From: Chromatiales bacterium
GTDB lineage: Bacteria > Pseudomonadota > Gammaproteobacteria > Thiohalomonadales > Thiohalomonadaceae
DNA length: 48,721 nt
Assembly: GCA_003251535.1 (NCBI GenBank)
Contig: QKFD01000022.1
Location: 1-48,721 of the forward strand
Direction: 5' to 3'
Below, in pieces: positions 1 through 8,205 of this stretch (its first letter is position 1; the number at the start of each line of letters is the position of its first letter). The notes beneath the pieces were generated by a model, which saw only the letters and a program-made list of their open reading frames with translations, was not told where the DNA came from and did no database searches. The translations under genes were made by a program, and so were the position numbers.

Positions 1-221
1 CCTGCCGGCACCGAGGCCCGTAGGACGTGAAACTTCTCGTCGGCCGTCAGCACTGACCAGTCAACGAGGAGCAAGGGGCGCTTCTCCTCCCACACAATCC
101 AACGCGCCATCGCGGCATACAGCACCGGTGCTTCCCCGGGGAGATGCTTATTTCCCACCAAGAGGTCCATCTGCTTGATGGACGCCTTTTCCGTCACATT
201 GCGCGGCGAGCGACGGCCCAT
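1..221 (-). pseudogene. IS4-family transposase fragment, running off the left edge
   Basis: The minus-strand frame is open from an ATG at 221 to the window edge (73 codons). It reads like the region before and around the first catalytic Asp of IS4/IS10-type DDE transposases: a basic IKQMDLLVGN segment, then LLLVDWS (the first DDE Asp), then FHVLRASVP. In IS10 this block is preceded by about 40 further N-terminal residues. Upstream of 221 the frame stays open but the sequence soon matches nothing transposase-like and merges into the neighbouring transporter gene, so the 5' end appears cut. Whether the 3' part is intact lies outside the window. No terminal inverted repeat could be identified between 221 and about 287. 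Confidence 0.75.
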
Positions 222-286
222 CCCTATATCCGTCCCGCGGGCGCACCGGGGTAACCGCCGGTTCCACACAGAACGTCATAGACCCG

Positions 287-709
287 ATCATCGACCTCAT
301 GGTGGTGCGTTCTGATGCCCCTGATAGCCTCAAGCGGGCGCTGACGGGGGCCTGGTATGAGGTGATGGCGCAGATGAGTTCTGGCAGCAAGGCGGGCGCC
401 AGCGCCATTGAGCAGATGGCGGTCCAGGCGGGTGCCACGGTGGCGGAGTTTAAGGCCCAGCTCAAGACCACTGCGATGTTCTATGAGGCCGCGGAAGGGG
501 CCCGCTTCGCCCGCTCCGACGTCCCCGCCAAGACGATGGAGCAGGTGCGCTCCTTTGCCTTTGCTAAGGGACTCTATGGCGAGCGCGCCGCCAGCAAAGA
601 CCTGGTGGGGATCGAGTTTGCCGATGGCAGCGTGATTGGCGACACCTCCAACGTGAAGCTGCGCTTCACCGCCGACTACATGCAGCTGGCGGCCGACGGC
701 AAACTTTGA
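287..709 (+). pseudogene. C-terminal remnant of a NitT/TauT-type (urea-carboxylase-associated) ABC transporter substrate-binding protein
   Basis: About 140 residues in frame, beginning IIDLMVVRSDAP and containing LTGAWYEVM, FKAQLKTTAMFY, GIEF.DG and a final NVKLRF..YMQ.AADGKL. These are typical of the last third of periplasmic binding proteins found beside urea carboxylase genes. A complete protein would be roughly 350 residues with a signal peptide. Here homology stops at about position 287 and the frame has a stop at 176-178, so the signal peptide and first lobe are missing. An ATG at 299 could start a 136-residue product, but that would lack export and ligand-binding parts. The remnant directly precedes its expected permease and ATPase. 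Confidence 0.75.
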
Positions 710-843
710 GGACCTACCGCCGCCAAGGGGGCAGAGGCGGCTGTGGCCCACTGGGCAGTGACCTGATGGCGCTGCGCTGGGCCGCAAACCGCCTCTACAC
801 CCGCTCTCATCGTTGCGGCTGAACTTCCATACGAGGCGCACCC

Positions 844-1671
844 ATGCGTGTCCCGCTCCTGTTTGGTCTCCATGCTGACCCGCCACCGGCGGTGCGCTGG
901 CTATTGGCACTACTCCCCTTTGTCCTCATGCTGGCGATCTATCTCGTCGCCTCGGAGATCCGCCACGAGGCCAATCCCCAAGATAAGCTGCTGCCCACCA
1001 TCAGTCAGATGGTGGACGCCATGCAGGCGGCGGCCTTCGAGCCGGATCGGCGCAGTGGCAACTATCTGCTGTGGAACGACACGCTGGTGAGTTTGCAGCG
1101 CCTTGGCCTCGGTGTGGTGATCGCCGCCGTGGGGGGGCTGCTATTGGGGCTCAATATGGGGCTCTTCCCCGGTCTGCGGGGCTTGGCCTTCTCTGCGCTG
1201 ACCTTCGTCTCCATGGTCCCGCCGCTTGCCATCTTGCCCATTCTGTTCATCGCAGTCGGGATCGATGAGGCGGCAAAGGTCACGCTGATTGTGCTCGGGC
1301 TCCTGCCGACCATCGCCCGCGATATGCTCATGGCCACTGAAAAGATCCCCGCTGAGCAGATCGCCAAGAGCCTCACCCTGGGGGCCTCGCAGTTGGCCCT
1401 TGCCTATCGCATCGTGCTGCCGCAGATCCTGCCGCGGCTCATTGAGTCGGTGCGTCTTGCCCTGGGGGCCGGCTGGTTGTTCCTCATCGCGGCCGAGGCG
1501 ATCGCCTCCACCGATGGCCTCGGTTACCGCATCTTTCTGGTGCGCCGCTATCTAGCGATGGACCTCATCATCCCCTATGTGCTCTGGATCACCTTGATCG
1601 GTTTCCTCACCGATTTCGCGCTTAGATGGGTGCTGCGCCGTTTCTTCCCTTGGTACCACACCGGCAAATGA
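844..1671 (+). CDS. ABC transporter permease, NitT/TauT type, urea-carboxylase-associated
   Basis: This 275-residue inner-membrane protein has an N-terminal hydrophobic segment (about residues 18-36), a soluble stretch rich in DKLLPT and RRSGNYLLWNDT motifs, and then about five membrane helices of the BPD_transp_1 fold. The EAA-type coupling loop is at about 165-185 (TLGASQLALAYRIVLPQILP). The tail GWLFLIAAEAIASTDGLG..IFLVRRYLAMD is characteristic of the permease beside urea carboxylase and allophanate hydrolase genes. The ATG follows a weak GAGGC Shine-Dalgarno. The ATPase gene starts 10 bp after the stop, so the two are probably co-transcribed. The substrate (a small urea-related or other nitrogen compound) is inferred from family context only. 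Confidence 0.85.
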   Translation: MRVPLLFGLHADPPPAVRWLLALLPFVLMLAIYLVASEIRHEANPQDKLLPTISQMVDAMQAAAFEPDRRSGNYLLWNDTLVSLQRLGLGVVIAAVGGLLLGLNMGLFPGLRGLAFSALTFVSMVPPLAILPILFIAVGIDEAAKVTLIVLGLLPTIARDMLMATEKIPAEQIAKSLTLGASQLALAYRIVLPQILPRLIESVRLALGAGWLFLIAAEAIASTDGLGYRIFLVRRYLAMDLIIPYVLWITLIGFLTDFALRWVLRRFFPWYHTGK

Positions 1672-1681
1672 GGGGCATTGG

Positions 1682-2590
1682 ATGAACTCGCCTGTTCAGC
1701 ACCTGCTGCACGTGGAGGATGTACACAAGCAGTACGGCAACAAGATGGTCCTGGATGATGTCGATCTAGCGGTGCGCCAGGGGGAGTTCTGCACGGTGGT
1801 GGGCCCCTCCGGCTGCGGCAAATCCACCCTGCTGCGGATGATCCTCGGTATGGAGCGCCCCACCTCCGGTCACCTGCTGATCGATGGGCAACCGGCCGGG
1901 GTGCCGGACGCCACACGGGGCATTGTCTTCCAGCGCTACTCACTGTTTCCCCATCTCACGGCCTTGCAAAATGTCATGTTGGGCCGTGAACTCAGCTGCG
2001 GTCTGTGGGAGCGATATCGGCGGCGGGCCGAGTTCCGGGACGAGGCGATGCTCTTTCTGGAGCGGGTGGGGCTTGCCCACTCCGCCCACCGCTACCCCCA
2101 TGAACTCTCTGGCGGTATGCAGCAGCGGGTGGCCATTGCCCAGGCGATCATCCTCAAACCACGCATTCTGCTGATGGATGAGCCCTTTGGTGCCCTTGAC
2201 CCGCAGACGCGCGAAGAGCTTCAGCTGTTTATGCTGGAACTCTGGGAGCAGAGTGGCATGACGGTGCTATTCGTGACCCACGATCTCACCGAGGCGATCT
2301 ACCTCGGCTCGCGCCTATTCGTGCTCTCCCAGTTTTATACGGATGAGCGCGGCAACGGTGCCCACGTCAACCGTGGGGCGCGCATCGTCGCCGACTATCA
2401 ACTTAGTCCCACCCCCGCTGCACCCTCCGCCAAGGACTCCAAGGCGTTTGTCACCCTAGCCGAGGAGATCCGCCACCTCGGATTCGACCCGGCGTACCTC
2501 CAGCACGTCTCCGACTTCACCCTGCACCACCCAGACGCCTTCCAGACCTTGGCACCGGAGCAGATGCGGAGGGGGTCTAGCGAGGGGTGA
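1682..2590 (+). CDS. ABC transporter ATP-binding protein, NitT/TauT type, urea-carboxylase-associated
   Basis: The 302-residue ATPase powers the preceding permease. Walker [10 protein letters not shown] is at 41-49, the Q-loop at about 84, signature LSGGMQQ at 142-148, Walker B ILLMDEP at 162-168 and the switch His at 200. After the nucleotide-binding domain there is a C-terminal extension of roughly 70 residues ([20 protein letters not shown] and onward), longer than in plain nitrate/taurine ATPases; I recall such tails in the urea-carboxylase-associated group. All catalytic motifs are intact, although the binding-protein gene upstream is broken. The transporter could work only with a binding protein encoded elsewhere. 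Confidence 0.87.
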   Translation: MNSPVQHLLHVEDVHKQYGNKMVLDDVDLAVRQGEFCTVVGPSGCGKSTLLRMILGMERPTSGHLLIDGQPAGVPDATRGIVFQRYSLFPHLTALQNVMLGRELSCGLWERYRRRAEFRDEAMLFLERVGLAHSAHRYPHELSGGMQQRVAIAQAIILKPRILLMDEPFGALDPQTREELQLFMLELWEQSGMTVLFVTHDLTEAIYLGSRLFVLSQFYTDERGNGAHVNRGARIVADYQLSPTPAAPSAKDSKAFVTLAEEIRHLGFDPAYLQHVSDFTLHHPDAFQTLAPEQMRRGSSEG

Positions 2591-2608
2591 GGGGATATCC
2601 AGCACGGA

Positions 2609-2643
2609 CTGTCACCCGGCAGGGCACGTCGGGGGTGTGACAG
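2609..2643 (+). other. Stem-loop after the transporter operon
   Basis: CTGTCAC at 2609-2615 is complementary to GTGACAG at 2637-2643 (7 bp, 21-nt loop). It lies 19 bp after the ATPase stop and has no T-run, so termination is only a possibility. Confidence 0.35.
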
Positions 2644-2714
2644 CCGATCCATATGACGTCACTGGCAGGGGGGCGTGGGGGGGCGTGCCTCTGTCTTCAT
2701 GACGGCAACCCCCT

Positions 2715-2720
2715 TACAAT
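2715..2720 (+). promoter_or_regulatory. Possible -10 element for dcd
   Basis: TACAAT matches the sigma-70 -10 consensus at 5 of 6 positions and lies 26 bp before the dcd start codon, giving a short leader. No convincing -35 box is visible at 16-18 bp upstream. Confidence 0.4.
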
Positions 2721-2746
2721 GCACCCCTCGTTTTGGGGGTAGTCGC

Positions 2747-3313
2747 ATGAGCATCAAATCTGATCACTGGATCCGGCGCATGGCCGCCGAGCAGCACATG
2801 ATTGAACCGTTTGAGCCGGGTCAGGTGCGGGCGGTGGATGGCAACCGCATCATCTCCTATGGCACCTCTAGCTACGGCTACGACGTGCGCTGTGCCGATG
2901 AGTTTAAGATCTTCACCAACATCAACACCGCCATCGTCGACCCCAAGGCGTTCGATGCAAAAAGTTTCGTAGATGTTAAGTCGGACGTCTGTATTATTCC
3001 CCCCAACTCCTTTGCCCTCGCCCGTACCGTGGAGTATTTCCGCATCCCGCGCCGGGTCTTAACCATCTGTCTGGGCAAGTCCACCTATGCTCGGTGTGGC
3101 ATCATTGTCAACGTGACCCCCCTGGAGCCGGAGTGGGAGGGGCACGTTACCCTGGAGTTCTCCAACACCACCCCTCTGCCCGCCAAGATCTATGCCAATG
3201 AGGGAATTGCCCAGATGCTATTTTTGGAGTCGGACGAGGAGTGTGCCGTCTCCTATGCCGATCGGGGCGGAAAATATATGGGGCAGACCGGGGTCACGTT
3301 GCCGAAAACTTGA
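2747..3313 (+). CDS. dcd: dCTP deaminase
   Basis: The 188-residue enzyme deaminates dCTP to dUTP, feeding dUMP for thymidylate synthesis in the cytosol. The start MSIKSDHWI and the length match the gammaproteobacterial enzyme. Seen are [13 protein letters not shown] near residues 36-48, the nucleotide-binding/catalytic stretch [10 protein letters not shown] (about 110-119), [19 protein letters not shown] with the catalytic Glu, and a C-terminal GKYMGQ.GV tail that folds over substrate. An upstream in-frame ATG at 2675 would add 24 non-conserved residues; the ATG at 2747 is preceded by GGGGGT and is preferred. Confidence 0.96.
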   Translation: MSIKSDHWIRRMAAEQHMIEPFEPGQVRAVDGNRIISYGTSSYGYDVRCADEFKIFTNINTAIVDPKAFDAKSFVDVKSDVCIIPPNSFALARTVEYFRIPRRVLTICLGKSTYARCGIIVNVTPLEPEWEGHVTLEFSNTTPLPAKIYANEGIAQMLFLESDEECAVSYADRGGKYMGQTGVTLPKT

Positions 3314-3398
3314 CGCGCTTTGTCTGGAGTGGGCGCGGTTTGCACCGTCCTACGGGGCGTGATAAAAACGGAACGACCGGAGTTTTCCGGGGGGAAGC

Positions 3399-3422
3399 GT
3401 TGGGAGTGAGAGCCCTCCCAAC
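3399..3422 (+). other. Stem-loop in the leader of the CZB gene
   Basis: GTTGGGAG (3399-3406) pairs perfectly with CTCCCAAC (3415-3422). A smaller hairpin, CCGGA/TCCGG, precedes it at 3377-3390. They lie between dcd and the CZB gene; neither is followed by a T-run, so they may be processed leader structures or weak terminators. Confidence 0.4.
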
Positions 3423-3449
3423 CACAATAAACCACAGCGCGACGACGAC

Positions 3450-3833
3450 ATGCATAAACAACCGAAAGCCGAGATCCTCTCCCGCATCCGCCGGGCCCGC
3501 TCTTCGCATATCAAGTGGCGCTCTTACGCCTATGGGATGCTCGCTGGTCTGGAAGTGACCGAGGAGCACACCCCCATTGACTGCCACAACTGCGGATTTG
3601 GTCAGTGGTACTACGAGGAAGGTCAGCGCCTTTTCGGCCACATGGACACCTACGAGGGGTTAGAGATCCCCCACAAGGTGATGCACCAGGTCTATGACAA
3701 GATTTTTGACCTGGCGCAGCGGGGCAGACTAGACGAGGCGATTGGCTACGAAGACAAGCTGAACGCCCTCTCCCGGCAGCTGCTGGAGGCACTTGACCTG
3801 CTGGAACAAGAGGTCAAAGAGACATTGGCGTGA
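3450..3833 (+). CDS. Stand-alone CZB (chemoreceptor zinc-binding) domain protein
   Basis: The 127-residue soluble protein carries the signature of the CZB domain that binds zinc through a 3-His/1-Cys site. Candidate ligands are His20 in HIKW, Cys48 in CGFGQW, and His75 and His79 in PHKVMH. CZB domains usually form the C-terminus of chemoreceptors or a module of diguanylate cyclases (for example DgcZ), where zinc loss or cysteine oxidation by HOCl is sensed. Here the domain is the entire protein, with a helical C-terminal tail (about 85-127) rich in Leu and Glu. No receptor or CheW gene is adjacent. A partner could be one of the c-di-GMP enzymes far downstream, but that is speculation. No clear Shine-Dalgarno precedes the ATG. 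Confidence 0.8.
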   Translation: MHKQPKAEILSRIRRARSSHIKWRSYAYGMLAGLEVTEEHTPIDCHNCGFGQWYYEEGQRLFGHMDTYEGLEIPHKVMHQVYDKIFDLAQRGRLDEAIGYEDKLNALSRQLLEALDLLEQEVKETLA

Positions 3834-3859
3834 GATGGGGTGGGGCGCTAGAACCCGGT

Positions 3860-4600
3860 TTAGCGCTCCGCCGCCTCCACTGGCTTTATCCCCTGCTGAA
3901 ACTTCAGCGGCCGGCCGGCGATGGTATGGCCGTCATCCTCCTGCTCTAGCTGGATGAAGACATAGCCGAAGTCGATGGCCGCCCAGAAGCGGGTCTTGCG
4001 CTCCTTATTGTTGGAGATCCGCTCCACCTTGAGGGTGCGCAGGAGACCCATCGGTGTCTCCAGCTGCTCCTCCCCCAGGACCTGGAAGCGGTATTCGCGG
4101 ATCTTGCTGCGGTCGGCCACCGCATACTCGATATGCTGTTTGCCGGCGGCCAGATCGCGCCTCAGCTGTATCTGATAGTCGAGTTTGTCCAGCACCTGCG
4201 GGGTAATGGGTAGCGTGGTCCACTTGTTGTCCCGCAGTGAGGCGACGGTGCTGGCCTGCCAATCGAACTCCAACCGCTCCACCGTCTCCTTACTGCCGTT
4301 GGTGTGGCGATACAGATAGTGCTGTGGCTGCGGCCAACCCTCCTCCAGGCGCCACCAGCTGCGCTCGGTAAAGCGGTCATCTTTGAATACTGATACCAGT
4401 CCGGTGGTGTACATCACATGTTCGAGGATGAACCCCTTCCCCTGCGGATCCGGGTGTAGCGAGCGCTCCATACGACCGATAGTGAGGCCATCCAGCTCTA
4501 GGGAGAACTCGGCATAAAACGGCTGGGTGAGATCCAGCTCCTCCCCATGGCCGATCAGCGGTAAGAGTAGGAGGAGGGGGAGCAGACGGTGGAGGCGCAT
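3860..4600 (-). CDS. Exported DUF3108 family protein
   Basis: The 246-residue protein begins with a signal peptide (basic MRLHR, a Leu-rich core, probable cleavage after about residue 19). The mature part is beta-rich and matches DUF3108: the opening F.AEFSLELDGLTIG.ME, a YTTGLVSVFKDD segment, the central DKLDYQIQLRRDL and a final FWAAIDFGYVFIQLEQEDDGH. In other gammaproteobacteria such genes often sit near purine genes; here the gene stands alone and converges with the CZB gene (26 bp apart). The function is unknown, presumably periplasmic. Confidence 0.75.
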   Translation of the reverse strand: MRLHRLLPLLLLLPLIGHGEELDLTQPFYAEFSLELDGLTIGRMERSLHPDPQGKGFILEHVMYTTGLVSVFKDDRFTERSWWRLEEGWPQPQHYLYRHTNGSKETVERLEFDWQASTVASLRDNKWTTLPITPQVLDKLDYQIQLRRDLAAGKQHIEYAVADRSKIREYRFQVLGEEQLETPMGLLRTLKVERISNNKERKTRFWAAIDFGYVFIQLEQEDDGHTIAGRPLKFQQGIKPVEAAER

Positions 4601-4722
4601 GGGTCGCTAAACCGTGGAGGATGAGGCGCCATGGTACCAGTGACCATTCCAAATGCTCACCCTTGCAATGGAACGGTCATGGGCGCTGGCTAGGTGCGGT
4701 GAAGGAGAGGGCAACGATGGGG

Positions 4723-4728
4723 TACAAT
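4723..4728 (+). promoter_or_regulatory. Possible -10 element of the GT39 operon
   Basis: TACAAT in the context GGTACAATGGCGCC resembles gammaproteobacterial sigma-70 promoters, but the -35 region is poor. If used, it gives a leader of about 255 nt before the GTG at 4992. Confidence 0.3.
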
Positions 4729-4860
4729 GGCGCCCCTTTTTTTGCCCGGACCCAGCCCCGGCCCTGCGCTATCTCACTACTACCCGTGACTAGAGCCACC
4801 ACCCACCGCGGTCGATCCCGCCCCCAGCAGGGAGTCTCCTGTACTGCCACACCCTCCCTC

Positions 4861-4882
4861 GGGCGAGGGCGAGGGCGAGGGC
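4861..4882 (+). repeat. Short tandem repeat, GGGCGA x3.7
   Basis: Three complete GGGCGA units and a partial fourth lie in the leader region of the GT39 operon. Copy number could vary by slippage. Confidence 0.7.
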
Positions 4883-4991
4883 ATCTTTGTGGCCATGGGG
4901 CCAAGGGCCAGCCTTGGGGCCGCGGGGCGGGCAGGCGAGATCTCCACGCCAGCCCTGCGGGTGCTCCCCGTCTGTCTGGGGGAGTGGGCCG

Positions 4992-6494
4992 GTGATCTCC
5001 TCGCAGCAGCCGCTCTTTTTTGCCCAGGCGCTGCGTGCGGTGCGCCCCTTGGACGAACGTCGGGTCTCCCTGTTACTCCTGCTGCTGCCGGCGCTGCTGC
5101 GGCTGGTGGTGGCGCCACTGCCAGAGTTGGGGGTGGATGAGGCCCACTACGCCCTCTATGGTCTCCATCCGGCCCTCTCCTACTTCGATCATCCGCCGCT
5201 GGTCGGCTGGCTACAGGCGGTCGCCCTATTTATTGGAGAGAGCCCTTTGGTGCTGCGGCTGTGGGCCATCGCCCTCTCCACCCTCTCCGCTTGGCTGCTC
5301 TATCGTCTTACGGCAGAGCTGTTTCCCCGGCCGGGGGAGAGTGTGGCACTGGTGGCCTTGGCCGCCTTTCAGCTGCCGGTGATGTTGACCCTGCTGGGTC
5401 TCGCCTTGGTGCCGGAGACTCCCCTTATCACCGCCGCCTTGGCCAGCGCCCTCTATCTGCGACGGGCGGTGGAGGAGGGGGGCAGGGGGCGAGATTGGCT
5501 GCTGTTGGGGCTACTGTTTGGGCTCGCCGGACTCGCCAAGTACACCGCCATCACCCTAGTGGCAACGGCACTGCTCTACCTTCTTCTGCGCCGCCGTCTC
5601 CACCTGCTCCTGACACCATGGCCGTGGCTGGCGGCCCTGCTCGCCCTGTTGGTCATCTCGCCGGTGCTGTGGTGGAACTATCAGCACGACTTCATCTCTT
5701 TCCACTATCAGCTCAACCACGGCGCCCCCGATCGCCCCTGGTCGTGGAGCAACCTGCTGCGGGCGCAGGGGATCCAGCTGGCGGTCTACACCCCAGCCAT
5801 TTTCCTCCTCGCCTGGATCGTCCCATTGGTGGCGTTGGCGAGGGGGGAGTGGCGCCAGCCGGGGGCCGCGCTCTCCATCGCCCTGGGTCTACCGGTGCTA
5901 CTGCTCATCGCCTGGGGGGCTGGACGGGAGGATGGACTACCCCACTGGGCCGCCCTCGGTTTTACCGGCCTATTGCCGCTCATCGCCCACTACATCGTGG
6001 TGCGCTGGCGCTTGCGCTGGCTGCGTTGGTTGGTGCGGGGCTCACTGGTCTATGCCGGCTTGCTACTGGTGGTGGTCTTTTCCAATCTGCTCTACCCATG
6101 GCTGCCCTTTCGCCCCTATCGCCACCCGCTGGGGGATCTCATCGGCTGGCGTGAGGCGGCAGTGGTCGCTCGCCAGCTGCGCGATGAGGTGGCACCCAAC
6201 GCCCCTATCTTTGTCGGTCACTGGACCCTGGCCAGCCGTATTGCCTGGTATGCTCGACCCGCTGCGGTGCAGGTGACCGATGACCGCATTGATCAATTTG
6301 ACCTCTGGTTTGGCTCCCCCCTCCCCGGTGCCTCTGGGGTGCTGGTGGTGCCGGACTACTACCAAAACAAACCGGCCGCCGGTCTCGACCGCTTCGGCTA
6401 TTGCGAACAGCGCCGCGAATATACCGCCACTCTCCATGGTGATACCCCAGTCCATACCTTCCGGTTCTACGCCTGCTATGGCTACCATGGCTGA
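4992..6494 (+). CDS. Family 39 (ArnT/PMT-like) polyprenyl-phosphate-sugar glycosyltransferase
   Basis: The 500-residue multi-pass membrane protein has the hallmark acidic motif of GT39/PMT_2 enzymes in the first periplasmic loop (VDEAHYALYG, about residues 46-55), followed by SYFDHPPLVGWL. About ten more hydrophobic segments follow, then a soluble C-terminus from about residue 390 (GHWTLASRIAWYARP.AVQVTDDRIDQFD). Family members move a sugar from undecaprenyl or dolichyl phosphate to lipid A or protein. The GTG at 4992 is chosen because GGGGAGTGGG lies just upstream and the preceding in-frame codons look non-coding. The downstream phosphatase gene overlaps its end. Lipid A or another envelope lipid is the likely acceptor, inferred from the neighbours. 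Confidence 0.82.
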   Translation: MISSQQPLFFAQALRAVRPLDERRVSLLLLLLPALLRLVVAPLPELGVDEAHYALYGLHPALSYFDHPPLVGWLQAVALFIGESPLVLRLWAIALSTLSAWLLYRLTAELFPRPGESVALVALAAFQLPVMLTLLGLALVPETPLITAALASALYLRRAVEEGGRGRDWLLLGLLFGLAGLAKYTAITLVATALLYLLLRRRLHLLLTPWPWLAALLALLVISPVLWWNYQHDFISFHYQLNHGAPDRPWSWSNLLRAQGIQLAVYTPAIFLLAWIVPLVALARGEWRQPGAALSIALGLPVLLLIAWGAGREDGLPHWAALGFTGLLPLIAHYIVVRWRLRWLRWLVRGSLVYAGLLLVVVFSNLLYPWLPFRPYRHPLGDLIGWREAAVVARQLRDEVAPNAPIFVGHWTLASRIAWYARPAAVQVTDDRIDQFDLWFGSPLPGASGVLVVPDYYQNKPAAGLDRFGYCEQRREYTATLHGDTPVHTFRFYACYGYHG

Positions 6495-7281
6495 ACCGCT
6501 GCCCCTCCCACCCCAACGCCCCCTGGTATGGCTGCCACCGCTGCTGCTATTGGCCGCCATGGCGCTGGTCTGGTTGGGGGGATTCAACATAGCGCTATTT
6601 CTCGCCATCAATCCGTTGGGGCTCTACACCGGCCCCACCCCCTGGCAGTGGGTGACGGTGCTGGGAGACACACTGGTGGTGCTCAGCTTGGCGCTGCTGC
6701 TGGTGGGGCGTCGGCCACGCCTGCTGTGGGGGCTATTCATCACCGCCCTGGTGGCCACTGCGCTGGTGCATGGCCTGAAGCAGGGGACCGATCTCTGGCG
6801 GCCGGCCGGGGTACTGGAGGCGGGGAGTTTCCAGGTGATAGGGGTATCGCTGCGCGCCTTCTCCTTCCCCTCTGGCCACACCGCTACCGCCTTCGCCTTT
6901 GCCGGCCTACTGGTGATGGGGCGGGTGGGGGGCCGCCTGACCGCCATCGCCCTGCTCGGGGGGGCGTTATTGGTCGGTATCTCGCGGATCGTGGTGGGGG
7001 CCCACTGGCCGGTGGATGTGCTGGGCGGGGCGGCGATTGGTTGGGGCTCTGCGGCGCTTGGCCTGTGGTGGGCACAGTGGGGTCAGATCGCCAATTGGCC
7101 GCTAGTACAGCAGGGGGTGGCGCTGTTATTGATCCTGGCGGCGCTGCTGCTTCTGTTCCACGACAGCGGCTACCCCGCTGCGCGGCTGCTACAGATGTTG
7201 CTGGCCGCGGAGTCGCTGGTGTTGGCGGCGCCGCAGCTGGCGCAGCTGTTCCGCCCCCGTCCCACTGTGGCAGAGGGGTGA
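6478..7281 (+). CDS. PAP2-superfamily lipid phosphatase
   Basis: This membrane phosphatase (267 residues from the ATG at 6478; a second ATG at 6487 is equally possible) shows the complete three-part PAP2 signature: KQGTDLWRP (KX6RP), PSGHT, and SRIVVGAHWPVD (SRX5HX3D). About six helices are expected, with the active site at the periplasmic face. Relatives dephosphorylate undecaprenyl diphosphate, phosphatidylglycerophosphate or lipid A. The start lies inside the end of the GT39 gene, so translation is probably coupled. In this cluster it may recycle the polyprenyl carrier or trim a lipid phosphate. Confidence 0.85.
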   Translation: MATMAEPLPLPPQRPLVWLPPLLLLAAMALVWLGGFNIALFLAINPLGLYTGPTPWQWVTVLGDTLVVLSLALLLVGRRPRLLWGLFITALVATALVHGLKQGTDLWRPAGVLEAGSFQVIGVSLRAFSFPSGHTATAFAFAGLLVMGRVGGRLTAIALLGGALLVGISRIVVGAHWPVDVLGGAAIGWGSAALGLWWAQWGQIANWPLVQQGVALLLILAALLLLFHDSGYPAARLLQMLLAAESLVLAAPQLAQLFRPRPTVAEG

Positions 7282-7283
7282 CC

Positions 7284-8192
7284 ATGGCCGCCTGGATCGT
7301 CCGGATCGCCATCACTGCACTGCTGTTTGGGCTCATCTTGCGCCATGTCGATCTGGGCCAGGTGGGGGCCACCCTGGGCCAGGTGGAGTGGATCTGGCTG
7401 CTGCCCGCCCTGCTGTTGCAGCTGCTGGCGGCGGCCATCGCCGCCTTCCGTTGGCACCGTATCATGCATGTGCTGCGCTTTGGCCACTCATATCTCTTCT
7501 ATCTGCGCAGCTTCTTCAAGGGGATGTTTTTTAACCAGGGACTCCCCACCAGCATCGGCGGAGACGCCCTGCGGATCCTCGATGTGGCGCGGGAGGGGCA
7601 TGGTAAGCGGGAGGCCTTCTATGGGGTGGCGGTGGATCGGGCCGCCGGCCTCATCGGCCTGCTGGTGTTCAATCTAGGCGCCTTTGCCCTCTGGCCGGAG
7701 CTGCTGCCCCAACAGGTGGCACTGCCGATTCTGCTGCTGCTGGCCTTGGGCTGCGCCAGCTTTGTCCTCTTTAGCCAACTCCACCGGGTGGGGCTGCTGG
7801 CCCAACTACCAGGGGCGCGTTGGTTGCACGAGCTGTCGCAACGGCTCAGTACCGTCTTTAGTGATCTCGGTGGGTGGGGCCAGCAGCTGCTGCTCTCCGG
7901 TTGGGTCCACTTCTTTACCGTGCTATCGGTCTGGTGCGTCGGGCGCGGGGTGGGGCTGCCGGTGGGGCTGGCCGCCTTCATGGTGATCGTGCCGCCGGTC
8001 CTGCTGCTGACGGTGGTACCCATCTCCCTGGCTGGTTGGGGGGTGCGCGAGGGGGGCTTCATCGGCCTATTCCTGCTAGTGGGGGCCGACGAGGGGCGGG
8101 TGCTATCGATGTCGCTGCTGTTTGGACTGCTGCTTATTGTGGCCAGCCTACCTGGGCTGGTGTTCTACCTGACCGGTCGCCACCGGCTCTGA
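7284..8192 (+). CDS. Lysylphosphatidylglycerol-synthase-type transmembrane protein (UPF0104/AglD-like, putative lipid flippase)
   Basis: The 302-residue integral membrane protein has seven or eight hydrophobic segments. Family motifs are W.R.. at about residue 55 (FRWHRIMHVL), SFFKGMFFNQGLPTSIGGDALR (about 75-96), VDRAAGLIGLLV (about 115) and a late PISLAGWGVREG (about 250). The fold corresponds to the membrane half of MprF, which flips aminoacyl-lipids; stand-alone versions commonly accompany glycolipid genes. It starts 2 bp after the PAP2 stop, behind a good AGAGGGGTG Shine-Dalgarno. A longer frame runs upstream through the PAP2 gene from 6528 but is only an out-of-frame shadow. Confidence 0.82.
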   Translation: MAAWIVRIAITALLFGLILRHVDLGQVGATLGQVEWIWLLPALLLQLLAAAIAAFRWHRIMHVLRFGHSYLFYLRSFFKGMFFNQGLPTSIGGDALRILDVAREGHGKREAFYGVAVDRAAGLIGLLVFNLGAFALWPELLPQQVALPILLLLALGCASFVLFSQLHRVGLLAQLPGARWLHELSQRLSTVFSDLGGWGQQLLLSGWVHFFTVLSVWCVGRGVGLPVGLAAFMVIVPPVLLLTVVPISLAGWGVREGGFIGLFLLVGADEGRVLSMSLLFGLLLIVASLPGLVFYLTGRHRL

Positions 8193-8205
8193 GAGGACTC
8201 TCTTC

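Larger units (their letters stand above)
4601..4991. other. 391-bp gene-free region upstream of the glycolipid operon
   Basis: It separates the divergent DUF3108 gene and the GT39 operon. It holds a TACAAT -10-like hexamer (4723-4728), a T7 run at 4737-4743, a short tandem GGGCGA array (4861-4882) and an inverted repeat CCAAGG/CCTTGG around 4902-4918. A plus-strand frame is open from 4887 into the transferase gene, but its first 35 codons encode a Gly/Pro/Arg-rich sequence unlike any known start, so I treat it as leader. No RNA gene was recognised. Confidence 0.5.

Noticed and set aside
4861-4882. GGGCGA array considered as a CRISPR-like or regulatory repeat array
   Set aside because: Units are 6 bp without spacers; it is a simple tandem repeat.
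6528-7283. N-terminal extension of the flippase-like gene through the PAP2 gene
   Set aside because: Gly/Ala/Arg-rich out-of-frame reading; the good Shine-Dalgarno at 7273-7281 and the family start support 7284.
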